NCBI GenBank assembly: GCA_030522415.1
Contig: CM060113.1
Coordinates: 11,790,065 to 11,854,064 of the forward strand
DNA length: 64,000 nt
Source: Channallabes apus
Taxonomy: Eukaryota; Chordata; Actinopteri; Siluriformes; Clariidae
Direction: 5' to 3'
Shown: one piece after another, positions 1 through 8,237 of the stretch
Numbering within the stretch: the first letter of the stretch is position 1
Layout of the letters: every line of letters starts with the position of its first letter
The notes under the pieces: generated by a model
The model's input: only the letters and a program-made list of their open reading frames with translations
Told to the model about the DNA's origin: nothing
Databases searched by the model: none
Program-made: the position numbers and the translations under genes

Positions 1-796
1 GATGTTTTTTAGCAAAATTGAGACGAGCCTTAATGTTCTTTTTTGCTTAAAAGTGGTTTGCGCCTTGGAAATCTGCCATGCAGGCCGTTTTTGCCCAGTC
101 TCTTTCTTATGGTGGAGTCGTGAACACTGACCTTAATTGAGGCAAGTAAGGACTGCAGTTCTTTAGATGTTGTCCTGGGGTCTTTTGTGGCCTCTCGGAT
201 GAGTTGTCTCTGCGCTCTTTGGGTAATTTTGGTCGGCCGGCCACTCCTGGGAAGGTTCACCACTGTTCCATGTTTTTGCCATTTGTGGATAATGGCTCTC
301 ACTGTGGTTCGCTGGAGTCCCAAAGCTTTAGAAATGGCTTTATAACCTTTACCAGACTGATAGATCTCAATTACTTTTGTTCTCATTTGTTCCTGAATTT
401 CTTTGGATCTTGGCATGATGTCTAGCTTTTGAGGTGCTTTTGGTCCACTTCTCTGTGTTAGGTAGCTCCTATTTAAGTGATTTCTTGATTGAAACAGGTG
501 TGGCAGTAATCAGGCCTGGGGGTGACTACCGAAATTGAACTCAGGTGTGCTAAACCACAGTTAAGTTATTTTTTTAACAAGGGGGCAATCACTTTTTCAC
601 ACAGGGCCATGTAGATTTGGAGTTTTTTTTCTCCCTTAATAACGTAAACCTTCATTTAAAAACTGCATTTTGTGTTCAATTATGTTATCTTTGACTAATA
701 GTTAAATGTGTTTGATGATCAGAAACATTTTGTGTGACAAACATGCAAAAGAATAAGAAATCAGGAGGGGGGCAAATAGTTTTTCACACCACTGTA
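1..796 (-). mobile_element. Tc1-family transposon copy 1, cut by the window edge
   Basis: This is the 5' half (relative to its transposase) of the Tc1 family present full-length at 26061-27671 and 45465-47117. It runs from the window edge through the transposase N-terminus and 5' non-coding region to a terminal inverted repeat ending near 796. The terminus resembles the other copies (a T/C-rich run, then TTTTTCACACCACTG followed by TA). The catalytic half lies outside the window. Confidence 0.9.
30..416 (-). pseudogene. Tc1 transposase, N-terminal DNA-binding part (frameshifted)
   Basis: The frame encodes the bipartite paired-like DNA-binding region of a Tc1 transposase. It starts MPRSKEIQEQM, has a first helix-turn-helix (GYKAISKALGLQRTTVRAII, about residues 25-44), a GRPTK linker motif (about 60-64) and a second helix-turn-helix ending near LHGRFPRRKPLLSK. 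After LLSKK the frame is lost because this copy has six T where the 26-kb copy has five (near 40-45), so the protein ends early as KEH instead of running into the catalytic domain. The start methionine matches the other two copies, which supports the chosen start. In a living element this domain binds the inverted repeats in the nucleus. This copy is non-functional. Confidence 0.88.
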
Positions 797-1006
797 TATA
801 TATGCTTGCAAAAGTATTCGGCCCTCTTGAACTTTTCCACATTTTGTCACATTACAGCCACAAACCTGAATCAATTTTATTGGAATTCCACGTGAAAGAT
901 CAATACAAAGTGGTGTACACGTGAGAAGTGGAACAAAAATCCTGCATGGTTCCAAACATTTTTAAATAACTGCAAACAGGTGTCTGTAATTATTCAGCCC
1001 CCTGTG

Positions 1007-1212
1007 TCAATACTTTGTAGAACCACCTTTTGCTGCAATTACAGCTGCCAGTCTTTTAGGGTATGTCTCTACCAGCTTTGCACATCTAGAGACTGAAATC
1101 CTTGCCCATTCTTCTTTGCAAAACAGCTCCAGCTCAGTCAGATTAGATGGACAGCGTTTGTGAACAGCAGTTTTCAGATGTTGCCACAGATTCTCGATTG
1201 GATTTAGATCTG
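1007..1212 (-). pseudogene. Tc1 transposase, C-terminal piece (of the split element)
   Basis: The minus strand encodes the last part of a Tc1 transposase. It has DLNPIENLWQHLK, with the third catalytic acidic residue (E of PIEN), then a CPSNLTELELFCKEEW segment and the conserved tail ending near KRLAAVIAAKGGSTKY. It is cut off at 1213 by the terminus of the Harbinger element, and the rest of the protein resumes at 2746. Residues upstream of the DLNPIEN block in this frame come from the Harbinger terminus and are not transposase. The catalytic core is therefore physically separated and inactive. Confidence 0.85.
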
Positions 1213-1561
1213 GGGCCTCATGTATCAACGCTGCGTACGCACAAAAACTTTGCTTACGCCAGTTTTCACGCTCACGGTCGGATTTACTAACAGTGAAATT
1301 AACGTGAGAATGTGCGTTCTTCCACGCCAACTTCATGTCTGGCGTACGTGTATTTCTTGTTTGTGTTTGTTTTATTTCCTTTGGTGACTCCTAGAGGCAA
1401 TTATGTTAAATTGCACACTACAGAGTATTGCACCAACACATGTGAAAAAAATTGCTATTAATTTATAATTGATAAAATGGGTTAATTGACAATATTTTTT
1501 CGACTAATTATTTGATTTAGAAAATATAAAAGCATTTTCAAATGTATACAACCCTTAGTCT

Positions 1562-2440
1562 ATGGCAATGGCAGTGTTGGCCTTATTAGAGGACATTGTC
1601 AATGGCCGAATCCGAAGGGAACGCGTTTTAGGGATCACAGTGATTTTCTGGCCCATGATGATGACTGGCTTATTAGCCGTTTCAGATTTCCAAGAGCTAT
1701 CCTCTTGGAGCTCTGTGCTGAGTTGGGTCCAAATTTGGAAAGAGAGACAGCGAGGACCCACGCATTACCCGTTACAGGTGCTGACAATGCTTGGTTTCCT
1801 GGCAACTGGTTCTTTCCAAAGGGAACTGGCAGACCGCTTGGGGTTAAGCCAGTCGTCTTTGAGCCATGCAATGCCAGCTGTATGGGACGGGATCACCTGC
1901 ATGTCTAGCAGGTATATAAGGATTCCGTACAGTACCATGCAGTTGACCAGACAAACATTAAAGCGCAATTTGCAGCGATCGCCAGTTTTCCTAATGTAAT
2001 CGGAGCCATCGATTGCATGCACATTGCTATAAAAGGTGCCATCTGAAGACGAATTTGCATAGGGGAATCGGAAACATTTCCATTCAATAAATGTGTAAAT
2101 AATATGTGATGCTCAAACAGGTTGCATGATCTGACCGCGCACACCCCCTGTTGCATGATCTGACCATGCGCACACCCCCCCGCCCCGTTGCATAATCTGA
2201 CTGCGTGCCCCGTTACATGATCTGGGGAAAAAACAATGCTAGATCAGGATGCGCCCTTCAAATTTCTCACTGCCCATCCATATGGTCTGGTCTAGAACCG
2301 GCCCTGCTCAAATGTGCCTAACAAATATTGTGGCAAGGTGGCCTGGGTCAACCCATGATTCATTCATCCTCACAAACAGCATAGTTGGGATGAGGCTCCA
2401 AGGTGGCAGGGTGCGCGATGGGTGGCTTCTTGGTGAGTGA
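1562..2440 (+). pseudogene. HARBI1-like Harbinger transposase, broken (copy 1)
   Basis: The reading frame begins MAMAVLALLEDIVNG and is the counterpart of the better-preserved minus-strand frame at 7358-8237. A one-base deletion (four T instead of five near 1627) shifts the frame early, and further shifts follow. Recognisable pieces in other frames are the HTH-like segment around GSFQRELADRLGLSQSSLSH, the IGAIDC block (first catalytic Asp) and, after a 187-bp insertion, ARWPGSTHDSF (second catalytic Asp). The C-terminal region with the third catalytic acid is absent: the frame ends DGWLLGE at a deletion junction. HARBI1-type proteins are nuclear DDE nucleases that act with a Myb-like partner. 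This one cannot be active. Confidence 0.82.
2120..2306 (+). mobile_element. 187-bp insertion inside the HARBI1-like gene (one hAT-like end)
   Basis: The insertion interrupts the transposase between the ICD and AQMRLTNIV segments. It is flanked by imperfect 8-bp direct repeats (CTCAAACA at 2112-2119, CTCAAATG at 2307-2314). Its right end, TCTAGAACCGGCCCTG, looks like a hAT terminal repeat. The left end does not match; instead there are four degenerate copies of a GTTGCATGATCTGAC unit spaced about 25-38 bp apart. The same insertion occupies the same codon in copy 2 (7492-7679). It may be a truncated hAT MITE. Confidence 0.6.
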
Positions 2441-2602
2441 TGTATTTAAAGATATTATTCCAGCTAAGTTTTTTTTATTTATTTTGTTATTAATTGCGGA
2501 GGACAAACGTGCAAATAACACAGTTTTTCTCCGGTCTACCTCCGATAGGAGCACCTCCAATTCACATTCTGTGACGTTTCTCTTCTTACTTGCTTTTGCC
2601 AT
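2360..2602 (-). pseudogene. Myb/SANT-like Harbinger accessory protein, truncated (copy 1)
   Basis: The frame starts MAKASKKRNVTECELEVLL and continues SEVDRRKTVLFARLSSAINN, which I recognise as the N-terminal helix region of the Myb/SANT-like (NAIF1/MADF-type) protein encoded by Harbinger elements. In this family the protein binds transposon ends and brings the transposase to the nucleus and DNA. Here only about 45 residues of the domain remain. The frame then runs across the internal deletion into antisense of the transposase gene (LAGIISLNTS onward), so the C-terminal two thirds are artefactual. It converges on the HARBI1-like gene, as is typical. Confidence 0.78.
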
Positions 2603-2745
2603 GCTTTTGGCAGGGAGGGGTTTTGCGCTCGTGCACGTGCGCTCAATTTCACGTTAATTCGGATGTACAAAGAGAATATTCGTGGGATTCCGCGTACGCA
2701 GTGTTTCATACATCAGATTTTTTTAGTCCGTACGCACATTTACGG

Positions 2746-3400
2746 GTCGTTGTCCTGCTGGAAGGTGAATCTCCGCCCCAGTCTCAAGTCTTTTGCAGAC
2801 TCCAAGAGGTTTTCTTCCAAGATTGCCCTGTATTTGGCTCCATCCAGCTTCTCATCAACTCTGACCAGCTTCCCTTTCCCTGCTGAAGAGAAGCACCCCC
2901 AGAGCATAGTTTTCCGCCACACATAGCGTTTTGCATTTTGGCCAAAAAGGTGCACCTTCTTCCACATGTTTGCTGTGTCCCCCACATGGCTTGTGGCAAA
3001 CAGCAAATGGGAGTTCTTATGGTTTTCTATTAACAATGGCTTTCTTCTTGCCACTCTTCCATAAAGCCCAACTTTGTGCAGTGTACGCCTAATAGTTGTC
3101 CTATGGACAGATTCCCCCACCTGAGCTGTAGATCTCTGCAGCTCATCCAGAGTCACCATGGGCCTCTTGGCTGCATTTCATCAGCGCTCTCCTTGTTCGG
3201 CCTGTGAGTTTAGGTGGACGGCCTTGTCTTGGTAGGTTTACAGTTGTGCCATACTCCTTCCATTTCTGAATGATCGCTTGAACAGTGCTCCGTGGGATGT
3301 TCAAGGCTTTGAAAATCTTTTTGTAGCCTAAGCCTGCTTTAAATTTCTAAATAACTTTATCCCTGACCTGTCTGGTGTGTTCTTTGGACTTCACGGTGTT
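2746..3400 (-). pseudogene. Tc1 transposase, N-terminal and central piece (of the split element)
   Basis: Reading on the minus strand from about 3400, the pieces are the first HTH (GYKKIFKALNIPRSTVQAI), the NLPRQGRPPKL linker, and, after a frame change near 3160, [22 protein letters not shown] and KRYVWRKT. These join directly to MLWGCFSSAGKG and the QQDNDP block (second catalytic Asp). About 20 codons normally between YVWRKT and MLWGCF are missing. The conserved DET block with the first catalytic Asp is degraded (ANMWKKVHLFG). The gene is interrupted just after DNDP by the Harbinger insertion, and about 100 bp of transposase sequence are lost at that junction. Confidence 0.85.
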
Positions 3401-3436
3401 GTTGCTCCCAATATTCTCTTAGACAACTTCTGAGGC

Positions 3437-3839
3437 TGTCATGGGTTTACTGCTTTAGGCTCTGTCATTCTGTCATGAACTAACCCGAGACGACCAGGAA
3501 GACGTAGCTTTAGCAGTTAGCCCTGTAGCGTGAATGGAAAACCCAAACGCGGATTGACACGAGCGGGCTGGATAATCACGCGATTTGCTCTAAGGACTCT
3601 CAAAGTGAATGAGTAAAGGAAAGACACAATCTAACCCTCATCCTATAAACACACACTCAGTCTGAAAGCAAACCCAAGAAAGTGAGTACTCATGTGAACG
3701 GGAACGATTCCGAAATAGCATGGGCAAAACTCAATGACAGAGCGATGTGCGGCGCCATCTTTTCTCCTTTTATGCTTTCAGGTTCGCGGCCGTCTTACTT
3801 CCGGGTCCTAGTGCCGGTCGCGGCTGAGTGCGCATGACA
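3437..3839 (-). repeat. LTR of the gag-pro element (3' LTR on the minus strand)
   Basis: The 403-bp repeat has TGTCA/TGACA ends. By eye it differs from the other LTR at about 13 positions over about 398 aligned bases, so the two have diverged since insertion. It is directly preceded (minus-strand sense) by a polypurine tract. Unlike its partner it keeps the terminal five bases TGTCA at 3437-3441. Confidence 0.87.
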
Positions 3840-3847
3840 GTACCCCC

Positions 3848-4266
3848 CCTGGGGTATCCGGACGGTCCAGGGGTGGAGGATACCCGGTGTCGATGTAAAT
3901 ACCGAGGATGAGAGTGATGGGTTGGGTCTGCTGGGTGATGGGGCTGGATGAGAGGGGCCGCCCGTCGACAGAGGTGAATTTCATTGGCTGGGATAATGCC
4001 TCAATCTTTACCCCCAACCCTTTGGCATACGTAGAGTCAATGAAGTTGCCCGCGGCACCGGAATCGATGAACGCGGCACTTCGGACCCGCTTGTGGCCAA
4101 GGTGGAGGGTTACCTGGACCATGAGTCGAGAAGTGGTGTTGTTGGTGGTGGCAGAGAGATGGATGGTGCCCGGTGAGTCTCTCCTGTCATTCACCGGGGT
4201 TGGGCGTTTCCCGGACGGGATGGACAGGTCGCTCGGTGGTCTGCCGCAGAGCCACAGTAGGCGCAC
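3848..4266 (-). pseudogene. Retrotransposon aspartic protease remnant
   Basis: The frame contains LMVQVTLHLGHKRV followed by AAFIDSGAAGNFID, the DSG(A) active-site motif of a Ty3/Gypsy-type aspartic protease about 75 residues into the open frame. It then has GLGVKI and a degraded C-terminal part ending around QPITLILGIY. In an intact element this enzyme cleaves the Gag and Pol polyproteins. The frame overlaps the gag frame but in a different phase, so a frameshift separates them. Protease sequence runs straight into the polypurine tract and LTR, showing that all of RT, RNase H and integrase has been deleted. Confidence 0.82.
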
Positions 4267-4972
4267 AATCCCTCGCGTTCCGCCATGGTCAGGGAGGCGT
4301 GCCCTAGTTGCATGGGTTCCCCGGCTCCGGTGTCAACCACGGCAGGGGGTGGAGATCCAACAGGTCCGGGGAAGGCAGTGGTGAAGGCGGATGGTGGTCT
4401 TGGTGTGGCATATGAGTATGTGGGTGCGGGCGGCAGGGTTCGAGGTGCTGGCTTCGGACGAGAGAGGAGGCGCTGGTCGATACGTAGAGCCAGCTGGATC
4501 AGCCCCTCCAGTGTGGCTGGGAGTTCTCGTCCAGCTAGCTCATCCTTAATCCGAGGAGCCAGTCCCTCGAAGTAGGACGTCCGGAGGGCTGCGTCTCCCC
4601 ACGACGTCTGGATGGCGAGGGTTCGGAACTCCGTAGTATACCTGCTCATGGACAATCCTCCCTGCCGCAGATGGTAGAGCTTCATGTCTGTCTCCACCTC
4701 GCCCGCGGGAAGTTCAAAGGTTAATTTGAGCTGACGGGTGAACTCGTTATACGAGTGGGCGGTGTCTGTGTCAGCGCGAATAACTGCCGTGGCCCACTCA
4801 GCTGCCTGCCCTGATAGCAACGAGATGAGTAGCGCAAGGCTGCGACGTCTTGGACACTTCGGCGCAGAGTATCGAGCTCTCCGGTTAGCTTATTGATTAG
4901 CATAGCATGCTGATCAACCACATCGCATAGGCGTGAGTGATCCGCTGGGTTTACTGCTTTAGGCTCTGTCAT
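4191..4972 (-). pseudogene. Gypsy-type gag remnant with zinc knuckle
   Basis: The N-terminus MTEPKAVNPADHSRL and a coiled-coil-like stretch (INKLTGELDTLRRSV) occupy 4972-4850. A deletion with frame change follows, and gag resumes in another frame at about 4835 with LLSGQAAEWA, then a capsid-like segment (YNEFTRQLKLTFELP, FRTLAIQTSWGDAALR, YFEGLAPRIKDEL). It continues with a proline-rich linker and a zinc-knuckle-like CAYCGSAADHRATC. That knuckle is spaced CX2CX5HX3C rather than the usual CX2CX4HX4C, so it may be defective. About 100 capsid residues expected between the two frames are missing. Gag normally packages the RNA into cytoplasmic particles. Confidence 0.84.
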
Positions 4973-5343
4973 TCTGTCATGAACTAACCCGAGACGACCA
5001 GGAAGACGTAGCTTTAGCAGTTAGCCCTGTAGCGTGAATGGTAAACCCAAACGCGGATTGACACGAGCGGGCAGGATAATCATGCGATTTGCTCTAAGGA
5101 CTCTCAAAGTGAATGAGTAAAGGAAAGACACAATCTAACCCTTGTCCTATAAACACTCACTCAGTCTGAAAGCAAACCCAAGAAAGTGAGTACTCACGTG
5201 AACGGGAACGATTCCGAAATAGCAGGGGCAAAACTCAATGATAGAGCGATGTGCGGCGCCATCTTGTTTCCTTTTATGCTTTCAGGTTCGTGGCCGTCGT
5301 ACTTCCGGGTCCTAGTGCCGGTCGCGGCTGAGTGCGCATGACA
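4946..5343 (-). repeat. LTR of the gag-pro element (5' LTR on the minus strand)
   Basis: This 398-bp repeat matches 3442-3839. On the minus strand it begins TGTCA at 5343 and should end TGACA followed by a primer binding site. Instead it fuses at AAACCCA to gag codons (GCGGATCACTC). The last five LTR bases and the primer binding site are gone, consistent with a deletion at a short repeat shared by the LTR end and the gag start. Confidence 0.85.
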
Positions 5344-5675
5344 GAGGCCATCAGATCGCAGCTGTATTTGTACTGACATTAGATTACACACATGTGCACT
5401 CTATTTAGTCATTAGCACTCATCAGGCAATGTCTATGGGCAACTGACTGAACTCAGACCAAAGGGGGCTGAATAATTACGTACACCCCACTTTGCAGTTA
5501 TTTTTTTGTAAAAAATGTTTGGAATCATGTATGATTCGTTCCACTTCTCACGTGTACACCACTTTGTATTGGTCTTTCACATGGAATTCCAATAAAATTG
5601 ATTCATGTTTGTGGCCGTAATGTGACAAAATGTGGAAAAGTTCAAGGGGGCCGAATACTTTTGCGAACCACTGTA

Positions 5676-6985
5676 TATTATTAATATGCTTATAAATACA
5701 TATGAGAATGTTTAAAACAAACAGCTAGAAATAAAAAAAAATCTGTCTTATAACTTTTTTTTCCTTCCTGCAGTAGACCAGCACCTCTTCAATTGCTGTT
5801 GATATCCTTAGTGATTTGTAGTTATTCTGTTTCTTACCAGACATTGTGGTGGGCTGATTACACAAGCTAAGGGACATGTCCGTTTGACATCCGGAGTGGT
5901 TTAATATGTCAACATCATAGTGATGACTTTATTGCCTTTTATGCACATCATTATATCACAATTACTGTGCAAAACACACTTGAATTCTCCACCCTGCTAT
6001 GATAGTAAGCTAGTCTCTTGGCAACAAGCCCCTTGATTATAACATATTTTCTAATGTTCCATGATGGTTTAAAATATATCCCCTGCATGGCAGGTTAATG
6101 GAAAAATGGAAAAAAGTTATTTGCAAACTCAGCAGGAGTCTTTTATGAAACAATGAGAAGGACTTTCTTTCACTGTCTCTATTACCACCGAGTGTTGCAA
6201 TTTTACTAAATTATCCTCTTCACCTACCAGCTACATTTGGAATATGCAAGTACTTTTAGCTCTCGTAACCACCTCTCTCTAAGCCAAACCAGCAGCCTAA
6301 TTACTTATTTAATTGCCTAATAAGGAAGATTGAAGTTGGTAATTAGGAGGAGGGGGAGGCAGATATGTGTTACAGCACAGTGTAAATGTTTCCATAACAG
6401 CTTTCAGCTTTCTGCAGTACTATTTAGCTCTAGCTGATTGAAAATCTTGGGCTTGAATGACACGTGAATGACCTGAATGATTAGTGGATGGTTTGAGACG
6501 TGCAAGGAAGCATGAAGGAAAGTCGGACGTGATGGTGGATTTAGTGTGCCAGATCCAGAGGTGAGCACCGATCATTGCTAGTCCCATACTTCAAGGTTAT
6601 GAGGGTCTAATGCTTAGTCTGCAGACAGATAAGATGCTTTAAAGGGGGCGGTCGAAGCCTTGCAGTCAAAGAGAAAAAACACAGATTAGATGTTCTAAAA
6701 GATGTCTTTTTAATTCCATATCAGTGCTCTGTCATGTTACATAGAGCTTAGTGACAAAAGACTTTTTTCTCCAGACAGGAAAGATTTCTTCAAAGTGATA
6801 TACGATTAGATTATGCTAATAGATTTCACATCAGTTTTTCAGGGATAAAAATAACTGTCTGTCGAGCATCATCTATCTAGTGTCTGTACCGTGTATTGTG
6901 TCTTTTACTTTTTTGACCTTTCTTTGTTTGGATTAGCTAATGGCTATTTTTTCATGTACTTCTAATGACTCTGAATTGCTAACAC
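5676..6985. other. No recognised feature
   Basis: AT-rich sequence between the split Tc1 and the second Harbinger copy. I see no coding frame, RNA gene or family repeat here. Confidence 0.6.
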
Positions 6986-7207
6986 CAGGGGCCTCATGTA
7001 CAAAGACTTGCGTTGAATTCATACTAAAACATTGCGTACGGACAAAGCTGTAAATGTGCGTACGCGGAATCCCACGCATATTCTCTTTGTACATCCGAAT
7101 TAATGTGAAATTGAGCGCATATGCACGAGCGCAAAACCCCTCCCTGCCTCCTCCCCCGTATAAATATGGTAATGACTCCACTTTGGCAAAAACCAAATGA
7201 AAAAGCA

Positions 7208-7327
7208 ATGGCAAAAGCAAGCAAGAAGAGAAACTGCACAGAATGTGAATTGGAGGTGGTAGACCGGAGAAAAACTGTGTTATTTGCAAGTTTGTCCTCC
7301 GGAATTAATAACAAAAAAAAAAATTAA
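7208..7327 (+). pseudogene. Myb/SANT-like Harbinger accessory protein, truncated (copy 2)
   Basis: The methionine at 7208 begins MAKASKKRNCTECELEV, the same start as copy 1. Four residues (LLSE) present in copy 1 are missing before VDRRKTVLFASLSSGINN. The frame ends in an A-rich run (NNKKKN) at the same internal deletion junction as copy 1. Only the first helix region of the DNA-binding domain survives. An open frame extends upstream to 7121, but the shared start at MAKASKK in both copies argues for 7208. Confidence 0.78.
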
Positions 7328-7357
7328 AACTTAGCTGGAATAATATCTTTAAATACA

Positions 7358-8237
7358 TCACTCACCAAGAAGCCACCCATCGCCCACCCTGCCACCTTGG
7401 AGCCTCATCCCAACCACGCTGTTTGTGAGCATGAATGAATCATGGGTTGACCCAGGCCACCTTGCCACAATATTTGTTAGGCGCATTTGAGCAGGGCCGG
7501 TTCTAGACCAGACCATATGGAGGGGCAGTGAGAAATTTGAAGGGGGCATTCTGGAATAGCATTGTTTTTTCCCCAGATCATGCGACGGAGCACGCAGTCA
7601 GATCATGCAACGGGGCGGGGGGGGTGTGTTCGCGGTCAGATCATGCAACAGGGGGTGCGCGCCGTCAGATCATGCAACCTATTTGAACGTCACATATTAT
7701 CTGCACATTTATTGAATGGAAATGTTTCCGATTCCCGTATGCAAATTCGTCTTCAGATGGCGCCTTTATAGCAATGTGCATGCAGTCGATGGCTCCGATT
7801 ACATTAGGAAAACCGGCGATCGCTGCAGATTGCGCTTTAATGTTTGGCTGGTCAACTGCATGGTATGGAAACCTTATATACCTGCTAGACATGCGGGTGA
7901 TCCAGTCACATACAGCTGGCATTGCACGGCTCAAAGACGACTGGCTTAACCCCAAGCGGTCTGCCGGTTCCCTTTGGAAAGAACCAGTTGCCAGGAAACC
8001 AAGCGTTGTCAGCACTTGTAAGGGAACGGGTAATGCGTGGCTCCTCGCTGTCTCTCTTTCCAAATTTGGACCCAACTCAACACAGAGCTCCAAGAGGATA
8101 GCTCTTGGAAATCTGAAACGGCTAATAAGCCAATCATCATCATGGGCCAGAAAATCACTGTGATCCCTAAAAACGTGTTCCCTTCGGATTTGGCCATTGA
8201 CACTGTCCTCTAATAAGGCCAACACTGCCATTGCCAT
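7358..8237 (-). pseudogene. HARBI1-like Harbinger transposase, broken (copy 2)
   Basis: The first open part (8237 down to about 7680, about 190 codons) is nearly intact. It starts MAMAVLALLEDSVNGQ, has RFRFPRAILLELCVELGP, an HTH-like segment (ATGSFQREPADRLGLSQSSL), GFPNVIGAIDCMHIAIKAPS with the first catalytic Asp, and NRKHFHSINVQIICD. A 188-bp insertion then breaks the frame. Coding resumes with MRLTNIVARWPGSTHDSF (second catalytic Asp) and ends at GGRVGDGWLLGE, where a deletion removes the segment carrying the third catalytic acid. In an active element this is the nuclear DDE endonuclease. The early frame is better kept than in copy 1, which carries a one-base frameshift there. Confidence 0.85.
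7492..7679 (-). mobile_element. 188-bp insertion inside the HARBI1-like gene (copy 2)
   Basis: This is the same insertion as 2120-2306 at the same codon. One end, CAGGGCCGGTTCTAGACC at 7492, looks like a hAT terminus. The other end carries four ATCATGC(A/G)AC-type repeats. The flanking 8-mers CATTTGAG (7484-7491) and TATTTGAA (7680-7687) differ at two positions, as expected for an old target duplication. Confidence 0.6.

Larger units (their letters stand above)
1213..2743 (+). mobile_element. Harbinger-type DNA transposon, internally deleted copy 1
   Basis: The left terminus GGGCCTCATGTATCAA at 1213 is preceded by CTG, a CWG-type 3-bp target as used by Harbinger elements. The interior carries a HARBI1-like transposase on + (1562-2440) and a Myb/SANT-like gene on minus (2360-2602), the usual convergent two-gene layout. 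The right end lacks the GGGCCTCATGTA terminus: it stops in subterminal sequence (about 2743) and joins Tc1 sequence. The sister copy is at 6989-8583 in the opposite orientation. The same internal lesions occur in both copies. Confidence 0.85.
3437..5343 (-). mobile_element. Small Gypsy-type LTR element carrying only gag and protease
   Basis: Two about 400-bp direct repeats (3437-3839, 4946-5343) start TGTCA (first copy) and end TGACA. They flank about 1.1 kb of minus-strand gag-protease sequence. The whole is bracketed by a 5-bp target duplication GAGGC (3432-3436 and 5344-5348). On the minus strand the order is LTR, gag, protease, polypurine tract (AGGGGGGG just before 3839), LTR. No reverse transcriptase, RNase H or integrase is present, so it would need pol in trans. 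It lies inside a Tc1 element. Confidence 0.88.
797..5675 (-). mobile_element. Tc1-family transposon split by two nested insertions
   Basis: Long terminal inverted repeats face each other at about 803-960 and 5480-5675. Both carry CAAAAGTATTCGGCCC followed by a shared run including TTTTCCACATTTTGTCACAT. Between them lies a Tc1 transposase read on the minus strand, in two pieces. A Harbinger element sits at 1213-2743 and an LTR element at 3437-5343. Without these insertions the element would be about 1.4-1.5 kb, close to the usual Tc1 size. Its left end directly abuts the end of copy 1. The exact left boundary is uncertain because the junction is TA-rich. Confidence 0.88.

Noticed and set aside
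204..425. Plus-strand open frame opposite the Tc1 transposase
   Set aside because: Antisense shadow of the transposase; the identical shadow appears at 46502-46723.
3908..4575. GC-rich plus-strand frames across the gag-pro element
   Set aside because: They are antisense of gag and protease and contain no known domain; the minus strand has clear DSGA and zinc-knuckle motifs.
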